Both the position numbers and the translations under genes were made by a program. Below, piece after piece: positions 11,091-22,976 of a DNA stretch of 64,000 nt (the first letter of the stretch is position 1; every line of letters begins with the position of its first letter). Source of the DNA: Buxus sempervirens (lineage: Eukaryota > Streptophyta > Magnoliopsida > Buxales > Buxaceae); assembly GCA_947561395.2 (NCBI GenBank), contig OX387193.1, positions 14,074,001 through 14,138,000 on the forward strand. Direction: 5' to 3'. The notes under the pieces are model-generated. The model was given only the letters and a program-made list of their open reading frames with translations, was not told where the DNA came from and did no database searches.

Positions 11091-12852
11091 GCTAACCCTC
11101 TTTGTTAGAGTCACCTTGGTGATGAAAGACAAAGAATAAAAAGAACCCTATTTTTGCACTTTGCATTTCTGTCGATATAATAGATGAGTCAGGTCCTTTA
11201 ATGTTTTCAAAGATGCGGAAGCACCGGTTCATGCTCCATGTTGCTTTGGCTCACTTCCAAGTTCTGGGGAGTTTCCTTGCCATTGGGCGTTTGGAATTGT
11301 TTCCTTTTTTTTCAGTTTAAGTTGAAAAAGATGGGTTAGACTTAGACTCATTGACTTGTTTTGGCGTTGATACAAAAGTACTTCAACAATGTTCTTTTCC
11401 TCTTGTTTGTTCCATTAAAGCTTTTAGGTGCTTTGACTTTTGACTTGTTTTTTTTTTCTTGACTTATTCACTTTTTTTTTTTTTAAAAAGATTGAAGTTC
11501 TTTATCCCCCATGTAGGTGCACTACCCCTCAACTCTATTTGGCTTCTAAAGGGTTTAAGAGTCACTACTGTCCAGCACATCGAAGTGCTTCGAATCCTAG
11601 TTCAAATCCTATGATACAAAAGTGGGAAAATGAAAATTACATGAGGACCTTCTCTGCCCTTTGTGTCTTCAAAATACGTCTTCTCTTCTTGTTCTTGAGC
11701 TTGCCTAAGCTTTATTGCCCTTGATGATTCTCTACTGGGGATTTGTAGAGGAAGGTGTCACCTCTTTTGTTTTCTTTTCGGCATTCTCTGATGGGGTCTT
11801 GGATGAGAAGTTCGTGTGTCCTTTGAGTGTACTCATCTTCTTTGTAGTGGATTCCACTTGTTTGCTTCTCTTTCCCTTTGCCCGTTTGCTCCTGAGAGAA
11901 GATCATTTAGTCCTTGTTAATTGGGAAGTAAGACAAAATCTATATTTTTTTTAGCATGGTCCATTGCAGAGGTGGGCGGCCTTCATCGGGGTTATGAACC
12001 CGTCAGCTAATGCTAATGGCACAATTCAAAAATGAGTTCAAAAAGTAGAAGCTGAGCATGGCAAACGTTTCTGTGTGTGCACGTGCTTTCAATCTTAAAA
12101 GATTGGCCCCAAAGGTCAAATGGGACTTGGTATACTTGGAATTTTCAGTATCATTATCATCATGGGCCAGTGAAGCTTTGACTCAGACACGTTTTGCTAG
12201 TCCGAACCCTTCAGTTTCTATTCAATTCATTTCGGACTTGTCAAACTCGTTTACTACTCTGCTTTGTTCTCATTGTGCTGTTCTTTCTGTAGAATTCTAT
12301 TCCTTTCTGCTCTTTTTGGCCTTTTTTTTTTTTGCTGTGTTCGATCTCTTTGAGTGTCATGGGTTCCGTCATTACCAACAAGTGTAGAACTGAGTGTTGC
12401 TGAGATCATTCTTTTTTGGGATCTGAGAGGTCTTGAGAATAGGATGAAACATAGGCAGGGTTTCAAGTTATGAAAAGAAAGTAGATGTCTCAAAAGGCTT
12501 GATTAATTGGGCTCTCAACAGTAATCTACCCTTTTATTACTTTTGGGGGCTTACATCCTTGTTTTTTCTTTTTGCTTTATTGGGCAATGTTTGCCCTAGT
12601 TTTGCTTTTGCTGGGCAAACTTTGCCCCAGTCTAACCTTTTTTTTTTTTTTTTTAAATGCCCCAATTTATTGAGTAGAACACATGTGCGGGGTTGAAAGA
12701 AGCTTTATTTAAGGCTCAAAAGGGTTCACTAGGGTGAAAGAATTTTAGGTTTTATTGGTGAATTTAATGTTTAAAGGAAAGGTCAAAGATGGCCTTTTTT
12801 CATTTCCTAATTAGAATGGTCTCAAGCATAGTAAAATTTGACTGCATCTGCA
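11091..12852 (-). mobile_element. Internal (3') region of an E element, truncated, copy 1
   Basis: The region is homologous along its length to 14750-16740: decayed purine tract, a 'TTTGCATTTCTGTCGA' block, a 'GGGGATTTGTAGAGGAAGG' block and the AGGATGAAACATAGGC motif at 12441-12456. It stops abruptly where the second LTR begins. No gag or pol frame; the small ORFs are T-rich and not conserved as proteins. Confidence 0.65.
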
Positions 12853-14749
12853 CTTATTGGAGGAATTAAGGTTGCTATACTACATCATGTATAATACATA
12901 TATAAAAAATCGAAAATAAAGAAATCTAAATCAAACATTTTATCATGGAGCAATGTACTTGGTTACTTCAAAATATTTATTTATTTATTTTTTTCTTTTT
13001 CTTTTTATTTTATTTATTTATTTATTTTATCTTATCTTTCTCATATATACAAGAGATTAGAGGAATTAACATGCTCCATTATCCCAATCATTTTTTTATT
13101 GTTTTCTTATTTTTTTCTATGATAATTTATTTGCACAAAGCATGTGTAAAAAAATTCAATCATATTTAATCATTGAAGATTACACTTTATTTTTCCATTT
13201 TTTTAAGGATTTGGATAAGATGAGAAGTGTTATAAGAAATTAATAAAAGTTACAAATATTTAAGCCTATGATTAATAAATTAAAATTAAATATGGTAGTT
13301 AAGCCTATAATCTAAGAATTAAGAAAAGAATAAAAAAATCTGGTTAGTATAGTTAAATATGTTAATTAAGCATATTATCTAAAAATAATTAAGAAATTAA
13401 GAAATTAAGAAAAGAATTAAGGAAATAACATGAAAGAAATAAAAAATGAAACCTAGGGGTTATTAAAAAAAAGGTTTTAAAGAAGGACTAAACATAAAAT
13501 ACAATAAGTTCTTTTATAAATCCTTGAACTTTTCAAAATAGCAAATTAGGCATGATAGCTTATCAAATTCTCAAAATTCCACTCCCAGAAACAATCGTTC
13601 AACTGAAATTTTTTTTTTGGGTCATAACAGTGACATGCTTTATTTAACAACACTAACATGAAATAACACATTCGGCCATAACAATAACATGCTTTGTATT
13701 ATTTTCACTTTGAGAATTTAACAATACTAAAATGTACTTGATTAAAGAATCAACAAATAAAATAAAATAAAAACTTGGTATGGAGTCGATTTCCCGGAAA
13801 CTGGTGAGCACAACTCCGGATGTTTCCCCCCTTTTTCTTGTACAAACTTCTTCCACCTTTTTCTCTCTTCCTTCTTTGCTTTAAAGAACTCTCTTCATTT
13901 TTCCCCTCCTTTTTTTTTCCAAAGAACTCTCTTACTTTCTCTTCCCCCCTTTTGCTTCCAACTTCTATCCTTTTTATAGAGAAGTCCCACCCCTTCAACT
14001 TCTTAACCTCTAACCTTACCTCTTCCTCTCCTAAACCTCTCATCTCCCTAACTTTTCCACTTCCTCTCTTAAACATCTAACTCCTTCTCTTCCTCTTTTA
14101 AACACCTAAACCCCTAACTCCTCCTCTTCCTCTCTTAAACCCTTAACTCTTCCTCTTCCTCTCTTAAACACCATCATTCATTTTGGTTTGGTCAAAGTCT
14201 ATTTTCTCCCGCATTTTTATTACGCTTATATTTTTTTTAAGCTTAGTTTCAATATCTCAAGAAAATATGAGTTGGACCAATTCGCCTAACTCATTTCTCT
14301 TTGTTTATTTTTATTATTATTATTTTTTATTTTCTTTTAATCTTAATACTTTTATTAACTTTGGTATTAAATTTTTAATTTGCATAACAAACCCCATTAG
14401 GAAACTTACTTATTTACTAAAAGAACCCCAAAAATTTTAATTTATCATTGGTTACATGGCGGCCACCATGGCGTACACGTGGCTGGGTGGCTCCCATGTG
14501 GAATCCAATTTTGGTTTTATAAAAATCCCCAAACTACCCTTTATTTCTTTTATTCATAACTTAGCCATTTGAGATCCAATTTGAGCGCAGTTTGGTGCAT
14601 CAGAATCGGCTCAGAATTCTCTTTATTATGGGCTTGTTATTTCAAAAAGACGGGTCCATAATAAAAACCTCGATTTACGTGCCCACTTATATGCCGGTTT
14701 AAGATATGCTTCTTGGGCAATTTTATGGTGCAAAAATGGGGTGCTGACA
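12853..14749 (-). mobile_element. LTR of family E (second copy, 3' truncated), copy 1
   Basis: On the minus strand it starts TGTCAGCACCCC at 14749 right after a good purine tract (GACAAAGAGGGGCAGC). It follows the 8923-11090 LTR block for block (TATA near 13970, the CT-rich block 13830-14180, the 'catggagcaatgtac' block near 12945) but lacks the last ~300 bases. A Pro/Ser/Leu-rich ORF on the plus strand here is only the CT-rich tract translated. Confidence 0.75.
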
Positions 14750-14765
14750 GCTGCCCCTCTTTGTC
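14750..14765 (-). other. Polypurine tract of the E element
   Basis: GACAAAGAGGGGCAGC on the minus strand, directly before TGTCAGCACC. Same form as the tract of element B at 30499-30514. Confidence 0.8.
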
Positions 14766-16980
14766 AGAGTCACCAAGGTGACGAATGACAAAGAATAAAA
14801 AGAGCCCTATTTTTGCACTTTGCATTTCTGTCGACATAACCGATGAGTCAGGTCCGTTAATATTTTCAAAGATGCGGAAGCGCCGGTGCAAGCTCTGCGT
14901 TGCTTTGGCTCACTTCCAAGTTCTGGGGAATTTCCTTGCCATTTGGGCGTTTGGAATTGTTCCATTTTTTTAGTTTAAGTTGAAAATGATGGGTTGGACT
15001 TCGACTCACCGACTTGTTTCGGCGTTGATGCAAAATTGCTTCAACAATGCTCTTTTCTTCTTGTTTGTTCCATTGAATTTTGACTTCTTCTTTTATCTTT
15101 TCAGACTTATTCACTTTATTTTATTTTATTTTATTTTTTACTATTATTATTTTATTTTTTTTCTTTTAAGTTTGAAGTTCTTTATCCCCCATGTAGGTGC
15201 ACTACCCCCTAACTCTATTTGGCTAAGAGTCACTGCTGCCCAGCACACTGAGGAAATCTGAATCCTAGTTCAAATCCTATGATACAAAAGTGAGAAAATG
15301 AAAATTACATGAGGGCCTTCTCTACCCTTTAAATCTTTAAAACATGTCTTCTCCTCTTGTTCTTGAGCTTTGCCTGAGCTTTATTGTCCTTAATGATTCT
15401 CCACTGGGGATTTGTAGAGGAAGGTGTCACCTCTCTTGCTTTCTTTTTGGCATTCTCTGGTGGGGTCTTGGATGAGAAATTTGTGTGTCCTTTTGAGTGT
15501 ACTCATCTTCTTTGTAGTGGATTCCCTTTGTTTGCTTCTCTTTCCCTTTGCTTGTTGCTCCTTTTTTTGTTTTTAGTTCTAGTATCAGAACCATTTGATT
15601 TGCCGCCTCGCATGGACCTGCACATTTCTCAAGATAGTAGTGAGGTATCTGAAATTCAAAATTTAAACACTTGTGCTTACTTTGTTTTTATTTTTGTGTG
15701 CTAGTGCAAAGGAATGAAATGAAACATTTTTTTTTTTTAACTTTTTTTTTTTAGAAACTTCGTGCAAGTGCTTCAAATGGAAAGGCAAGACCAATGACCA
15801 TGGTAAATTGCCTTATTAGCTTAAGGTGTTTTGGAACAATGTGCCTGACATGCTTTCTTATGAATTTCTTGACTTGTGCCGTCATTGGCTCTTGGAGGTT
15901 CTACAAAGGCTTAAAATGAGGAACATCTCAAGGAATGCTTTCCTAACCCCAATTTTGATTTTTCTCACTTAGATCTAGTCTTAAGTGGTCTCATTGCAAT
16001 TGAAGGCTGTCCCTTTCTTTTTTCTCCCTGGGTTTAGTGCCTGCCCCAGTTTAAGGGTTTAAACTGACTTTCATGCATCATGCCCTTTAGATCCGAGAGG
16101 TCTTTAAAATAGGACGAAATATTGGCTGAGTTTAAGTCTAAGAAATGATGGGATGTAAGTCTCAAGTTCTTGTGTTTCTTAGCTTAACGGTTTGTGTCTT
16201 GCTGAAGTTGATTCTTCTTTTAAATTCCTTCATCACTAATCTACATAGATCCAAATTTCATATTTTCTGCAATCAAAAATGACTTTCTCATAGGACGAAA
16301 CGAAGTCTGAGGTGTTGGTTTTTGAAAGAAAGGGAAGATGGCTCAAAGTTTTACAAATGGGTTGAGTCATGTTTTGCCCTTTTTCTTGACTGCTTGGGCC
16401 TTGTCAATGCCTTTTCCATTTTCTTTCATTTTCTTGTTGGGTCTTTTGTGACCTTCGCCTTTTCCTTGGCTTTTCTCTACTTTGGTTTGGGCGTCCACCT
16501 TGATTGGTATGCCCTACTGTGCTTTCTGTTTTCTTTTCTTTTTTGCTTCATTTTTACACATCCATGTCCTTTCTTCTTGTCTTCTTTCATACCAAGCACT
16601 GTATTTAGGGGTCATGACTCAATGGGTTAGAAGAAAGAAACTAGGCTCAACTGATTTGACTAGGGATTTTGTTTTGAAGATTTGATAGATTAAAGCAAGG
16701 ATGGCCTTTCATCATTTTTCAGAAGTTTTGACAACTTGGTTTAGATATTCGATGCAAATTTAGTTCAGGAATTGTTTTCTTCCTTTTGTTCTTATTCTTT
16801 TTGGCTCTGCCCCAGTGTGGGGTGGTTAGACACAACACGGGTATTTGAATAACACGAACAAGCCCAAATTGTTTGACTAGTGATTCTTGATTCAGGATGC
16901 ATGAAGGATGGCCTCTCATCCTTTCTTAAAGACATGATGCTAAAGCCAACCTTGACCTTAACTGGTTTAGGCACTTATTA
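14766..16980 (-). mobile_element. Internal (3') region of an E element
   Basis: The region is homologous to the corresponding part of element B (30515-34450), for example the block 'CTGCCCCAGTGTGGGGTGG' near 16805 against 'ACCCCAGTTTGGGGTGG' near 34327, and the motif AGGACGAAAT at 16111 and 16291. No protein-coding frame with family support. The homology to B stops near 16980, where sequence belonging to plus-strand element C takes over, so E's gag is missing here. Confidence 0.65.
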
Positions 16981-17154
16981 TTATTATTTTTCTCTTTCCT
17001 CTTAGGGATCGCTCTGCTCCAGTGTAAAGATAGCTGTAGAAGGAAAATCATGGTAGTGATCAGGAGAGGATTGCCACTAGCTCAGTCAAGGTTCTCATGG
17101 GAGCAGTATCTTGCACCCAGTTGAAGACACCTTTGAGCAACTTGGCATCTTTCC
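16981..17154. other. Junction and leader before the C polyprotein
   Basis: The sequence opens with a T-rich run. From about 17000 it can be read in places as decayed coding sequence leading into the frame at 17155. No LTR or primer site is visible; the 5' LTR and most of gag of C are absent. Confidence 0.4.
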
Positions 17155-19381
17155 ATGATCATGGTCGTGCCAAAAGGGTGGTGGTCTCAGAGCGATGTCA
17201 TCATCGATCAGGAGAGGATTGCCTCGCAGTTAATTGCGCCAATAGGGACGTCCGTTAGGGTCTATTTTGACCAGGAAGAGATAGGGGAACAAATCAATGT
17301 CATTTCTGGAAATAATGGAAATGGCAAGACTGCAGAAGACATTAATGCCTCTTTAAACCGGGCCGCTTCTCTCATGGCCCAGCTTAATGTAACCAAACCC
17401 CCTCTCATTATTAATTGCAACCAGGCTGTTGCTTCCCCACCTACTCCACCATCCAAACCATCTTTGGTCATTAATTATGACCCCACCACCGCATCAATTA
17501 CATCTGTTTCCTCTCAGACCTTAAAATCCTCTCAACCCAGGGAACCCAGGCAATCTTCGCCTCTGGTTATTGAGGTGCCTTCTTCTAACCTTATTCCCAC
17601 ATCAACTCCTGCACCAAGGTCTCATCTCCAACCCTTGGTATTTAACGTCCCAAAACCCTCCTATTCAGAAACTGCTGTACCTTGGAATTACAGCGAGGGT
17701 TATACGACCACTATCCCAGTGGCCAGGAATCAGGGTCAGGAGGAGGTAAACCTCATGACAAGATCAGGGAGGTGTGTGGAAGGAAAATAACAAGAAAAGA
17801 AAGAGGCAGAGCAAGTCCAGAAGGGGAAGGCCAAAATAGGGGAAGACACCCCTCAGGTCGACAGTAAGGAGGCAGAGGACCTCCTAAAAATACTGAAAAA
17901 GAGTGAATTCAATATTGTCGACCAATTAACCAAGGTCCCTGCCCAGATATCAATACTGGGATTATTGCTTAATTCCGAAAAGCATAGGGACTCATTAATG
18001 AAAGTACTCCAGAGCGCCCACGTGCCCAAAACAATTGAGCCAGACCAGCTCGGCACGATGATCGGCCAGATTTTATCTCACAATGTAATAAGTTTTTCAG
18101 AAAGCGAGATAAGCCCTGGCAGATGTTATCACATGGACCCTTTGCACATCACTGTGCTTTGTAAGGGTAGCATGATAGCCAGGGTCCTAATTGACAATGG
18201 GTCAGCCTTAAACGTCTGTCCCCTGGTAACATTTGTGAGGCTTGGTCTGGACCAATCTAAGATAAAACAGAACGGGAGGATTGTGAGAGCTTTTGATAGC
18301 TCCAAAACACACTCCCTGGGAGAGATTGAACTGCCGATTACCATCGGACCGAATATCTTTAATATCACATTCGAAGTGATAGATATTCCTGCTGCCTTCA
18401 ATCTACTTCTGGGAAGGCCGTGGATCCACTCAGCTAGGGCTATACCCTCCACTCTTCATCAAAGAGTAAAATTTATAAGAGGCCAAAGGGTGATAACGGT
18501 CCTAGCCGAGAGCATAGTCCCTCCCGTCATACCACCGGACGTACCTTTTATTAATGTGGAATTAACGGCAGACAAAATTGCCTTTCACTCTTTTCAGTTT
18601 GAAACCGTCAACTTCATACCTGGGGGGTGTCTAAAAAAGAATGAGAAGTTGACATGCACCAACAAGATGGTGGAGAAGGTCTTAAAAGATTGCAATTTCC
18701 ACCCAGGAAAGGGGTTGGGTATTAACCTGCAAGGAAGAGTGGAGCCCATAGAGGCACAGAGGCTGGTCCCACGGGTAGGACTGGGGATGAAAATGAGAAG
18801 ATGGAAGAGGGGACCACAGAAAGAAAATGGTAATGAGAGGGAAAATAATCACGGAAAGTTCCCTCATTTAAGGGAAACTTTCCCGAAGCCCTCTCATACC
18901 ATTCAATTGGCTCCTCCTACAGACTCCTCCAAGCCTCCGTATTTTAATGACAACCCTTTTAGAAAACCTTTTACCTCAACCCTTCAACCTTTTATTCCCC
19001 TCTCACCCACTTTGGCGCCCAAAGCCACGGGTGAGCCTGAGCCACTGCCACAAGAGCAGCAGGATTTCACGGAAGAGATAGGGGCATTCTTTGCAATGGC
19101 AGAAGATGAAGGAAGAAAGAAAGCAGAAAAAGAGGCTCCTTTTATTGATTGGGCCTCAATCAAGATTCCTGATGAAGTCACCTCTGGACTCAGCCCCGAA
19201 GCAGAAAAGGGCAGTTTTTCAAATCCGGTAATGATGGTATCGGATCAAGAGTTTGAGGAAGAACAGGTTTGCACTATACCACCTGTTCCAGAGGGCTTTG
19301 TACTGAAAAATTGGGAAGAGATCCCTTTGACATTTGAGGCTGCATATGGTTGGCAATCAACTGCGGCCTCCAAAAAAAAAC
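17155..19381 (+). pseudogene. Element C: gag C-terminal / protease region with G-patch
   Basis: One frame from 17155 to 19389 is broken by an in-frame TAA at 17788-17790. The N-part is Pro/Ser-rich (gag-pro linker). The aspartic protease is at about 18130-18480 with the active-site block LIDNGSALNVCP (D at 18193) and the flap-side block LLGRPWIHSA. A G-patch follows (GKGLGINLQG...RVGLGM, about 18700-18795), as in other Tat polyproteins. An acidic linker then leads to an A-run at 19371-19381, where the reading frame changes. Retropepsin would cut the element's own polyprotein in the virus-like particle. The lack of a gag core and of a 5' LTR, with these two breaks, makes this a dead copy. Confidence 0.9.
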
Positions 19382-22300
19382 TCCATTAGTGGATTGCCCT
19401 TTTCCTGAAGGTTTTAATGAACCTTCATCTTCAGGAAAAGCCTCTTTAGAAGGTTCTCAAAAAACCCAAAAAGATTTTTCAATTTTTTCTAGAAAATCTA
19501 AAGCTTTCAAAATGGTCCAGACTGCTTATGAGCCATGTATACGGACTGAATTAGAGCAAGTTGAATACGACTTCGACCTCGAGCTCGACTTCGACCTAAT
19601 GGGGATCGAAGAGGAGATCGAGGCCGAAGACGATGACCTTCCAAGAGAAATATCATATCAATTGGAACGTCACGAAAAGGGTATTCAACCTAATATTGAA
19701 GAAACCATTTCCATAAACCTGGGAACTGAAGAGGACCCAAAAATTGTAAAGATTGGTGCGTGCTTGTCTGATATGCAACAGAAGGAAATGTCCCAATTCT
19801 TGGCCGATTACAAGGACGTGTTTGCATGATCTTATCGAGATATGCCAGGATTGGATACAGACATGGTTGTACATAGGCTGCCGATCCTGCCAGGAGTAAA
19901 GCCTATTAAGCAGAAATTGAGAAGGTTGAAACCAGAATGGACTTTGAAAGTCAAAGATGAAGTGGTAAAGCAGTTTCAAGCCGGGTTTTTGGCGGTGTCC
20001 ACATACCCTGATTGGCTAGCCAATATAGTCCCAGTTCCAAATAAGGATGGAAAAGTCAGGATGTGTGTGGATTACAGAGACCTGAACAAGGCGAGCCCGA
20101 AAGATGATTTCCCTTTGCCACACATCGACATCCTAGTCGATAATACGGCGGTGCACAGTTTGTTCTCCTTTATGGATGGCTTTTCCGGATACAACCAAAT
20201 CAAAATGGCAAAGGAGGATCAAGAGAAAACCGCTTTCATTACTCCTTGGGGAACCTTCCACTACACAGTCATGCCTTTCGGATTGAAGAATGCCGGGGCA
20301 ACATATCAGCGAGCCATAACAGCCCTTTTCCATGACATGATCCACAAAGAGATGGAAGTCTATGTAGATGATATGATCGCCAAATCATGTGAAGAGGAAG
20401 ACCACTTGATCAATCTAAAGAGGGTATTTGACCGTCTAAGGAAGTACAGCTTAAGGCTTAATCCAGCAAAGTGTGTTTTTGGAGTCACATCAGGGAAATT
20501 GTTAGGCTTCATTGTAAGCAGAAGAGGGATTGAGATAGACCCGTCTAAAGCCAAGGCAATCATTGAGATGCCATCTCCTAAGACTGAAAAGGAAGTTAGG
20601 GGCTTTTTGGGAAGAATTCAGTATATCAGCCGGTTCATAGCACAACTCACTGCTACTTGCGAACCGATCTTTAAGCTTCTAAGGAAGAATAACCCAACTA
20701 TATGGAATGAGGATTGCCAACAAGCATTCGACAAAATAAAGGATTATCTGTTAAATCCTCCTGTTCTAGTACCGCCAACTCCAGGAAAACCATTGATTCT
20801 GTATCTATCAGTTTTAGAAACATCAATGGGATGTGTATTGGGGCAGCATGATGAAACAGGCAGAAAAGAAAAGGCTATCTACTATTTGAGCAAGAAGTTC
20901 ACAGATTATGAGACAAGATATTCGCCTTTTGAAAAGACTTGTTGCGCTTTGGTCTTGGCAACTCAGAGGCTTAGGCACTATTTTTTAAGCTATTCAACTT
21001 TGTTGATTTCCAGGATGGATCCGTTGAAATATCTGTTCGAAAAGCCGGCTTTAACTGGTAGAACAGCGAAGTGGCAGCTTTTGCTTTCAGAATTCGACCT
21101 GACATATGTCACTCAGAAAGCAATTAAAGGTCAGGCAATTGCTGATCATCTAGCTGAGCATCCATTACCAGATTATCAACCTCTTAAGACAAATTTCCCT
21201 GATGAGGCTATCTTATTTGCTGAAGAGGAAGAAAGTGAAGACTCTTGGCAGATGTTCTTTGATGGGGCTGCAAATATGAATGGAAATGGGATCGGCGCAG
21301 TATTAGTAAAGCCAGATGGTTCACATATCCCAATCGCAGTGAAATTGAGGTTTCAGTGCACGAACAACATAGCAGAGTATGAGGCATGTATAATCGGATT
21401 ACAGGCTGCTCTAGACCATGATGTTCAAGAACTTGACGTATATGGAGATTCGAGTCTTATCATCTTCCAAACAACTGGGGAATGGAAAACCAAAGATCAT
21501 AAATTGATCCCATATCACCAATACTTGGAAGAAATAAGTACCAAATTTACTCGAATTTCTTTTAGCTATATGCCGAGGGCTAAGAATCAGTTTGCGGATG
21601 CCTTGGTGACATTGGCCTCAATGGTTAGTATTCCAGAAGGCGTAGACATACAACCGCTTGAAATTGAAGTCAGAGACGAGCCAGCTTACTGTCTTGTTTT
21701 AGAAGGAGCGCAAGAATCAGAAATACCATGGTTCCAAGATATCAAGAATTTCTTGGATAATCGAAATTTTCCAGAAAGCGCTAGTCCCACTGAAAAAAGA
21801 ACAATACAGAGGTTAGCAGGACAGTTCCTTCTAAGTGGTGGGCAGTTATACAAGAGATCTTACAATAATGTTCTACTCAGATGCGTCACCAAGGTTGAAG
21901 CAGAAAGGTTGATTGAAACAGTGCACGGGGGAGTCTGTGGGCCGCACATGAATGGACACATGCTCGCAAGGAAAATATTGCGATTGGGATATTATTGGTC
22001 TACAATGGAGCACGATTGTTGCCTACATGTTAAGAGATGCCATTTGTGCCAAGTATACGCTGACAATAAGCATGCACCACCAAGTGAGCTGCACAGCATG
22101 ACCTCTCCATGGCCTTTCTCTATGTGGGGTATTGATGTCATTGGGATGATTTCTCCTAAAGCGTCAAATGGACACCGGTTCATTCTAGTGGCAATTGATT
22201 ATTTCACAAAGTGGGTTGAAGCTGCTTCGTATGCAAATCTCACAGGAAACCATGTTCTTAAGTTTCTAAAGCACAACATAATTTGTCGCTATGGGTTGCC

Positions 22301-22976
22301 AAAAGCAATAGTTTCAGACAATGCTTCAAATATTAAGAACAAGGATATGAAGAAGATGTGTGAGCAGTTCCAGATAACTCATCACAAGTCAGCCCTTTAC
22401 AGGCCAAAGATGAATGGAGCAGTGGAAGCGGCAAACAAGAACATAAAGAAAATAATCCAAAAGATGGTAGTAAGCTATAGAGATTGGCACGAGATGTTAC
22501 CATTTGCTCTCCATGCTTACAGAACCTCGATCCGAACTTCTACTGGGGCAACGCCGTATTCCTTGGTTTATGGAACAGAGGCAGTCTTACCTGTTGAAGT
22601 AGAAATCCCTTCATTAAGAGTGCTTATGGAAACAGAGCTTGAAGAGGCTGAATGGGTTCAGTCTAGATATGAGCAACTCAATTTGATAGAAGAAAAGCGG
22701 TTGAATGCGCTTTGCCACGGTTAACTGTATCAGAAAAGAATGGCCAGAGCCTACAACAAGAAAGTGAGGCCCAGAGCTTTCCAAGTGGGTAATTTAGTCT
22801 TAAAGAAGATATTGCCATTTCTGGAAGACCCTCGCGGAAAATTTAAGCCAAATTGGGAGGGACCTTATGTAGTGAAGAAGGTCTAGTCAGGAGGTGCTCT
22901 TATCTTGACAGAAATGGATGGGACAGATTTTCCTGAGCCAATCAACTCCGATGCGGTCAAACAATATTTCCCTTGA
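19382..22976 (+). pseudogene. Element C: RT, RNase H, second RNase H, integrase
   Basis: A single frame (phase of 19842) with stops at 19827 (TGA), 22722 (TAA) and 22884 (TAG), ending at 22974-22976. RT: PVPNKDGKVRMCVDYRDLNK, then YVDDM at 20361-20375. The gypsy RNase H (about 20700-21150) keeps the fold, but the usual first Asp region reads LSVLETSMGC. A second, archaeal-type RNase H (21250-21620) keeps Asp in FDGAA, Glu in AEYEA, Asp in YGDSS and Asp in FADAL; this double RNase H marks the Tat lineage. Integrase: His/His/Cys/Cys block (VHGG...KRCHLCQ), Asp in WGIDVIGM, Asp in VSDNAS, Glu in GAVEAANK. The C-terminal tail follows. Domains are well preserved, so inactivation is fairly recent. 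Confidence 0.95.

Larger units (their letters stand above)
1..14282. repeat. Copy 1 of a >=14.3-kb direct duplication (partner 49745-64000)
   Basis: Base 1 matches base 49745 and the match runs collinearly to base 14282, which matches base 64000. The coordinate offset drifts only from 49744 to 49718 because of small indels in A-, T- and TA-runs. Predicted frames inside both copies are nearly the same residue for residue. Since the match begins at the first base and ends at the last base of the window, the true unit may be longer on both sides. It is composed of several nested retroelement pieces, so it was copied as a block after those insertions. A recent segmental or tandem duplication, or two haplotypes joined in assembly, would both look like this. 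Confidence 0.97.

Noticed and set aside
13830..14180. Telomere-like words (CCTAAACCCC) and Ser/Leu/Phe-rich ORFs
   Set aside because: The words are part of an irregular CT-rich tract in LTR E with no tandem seven-base period.
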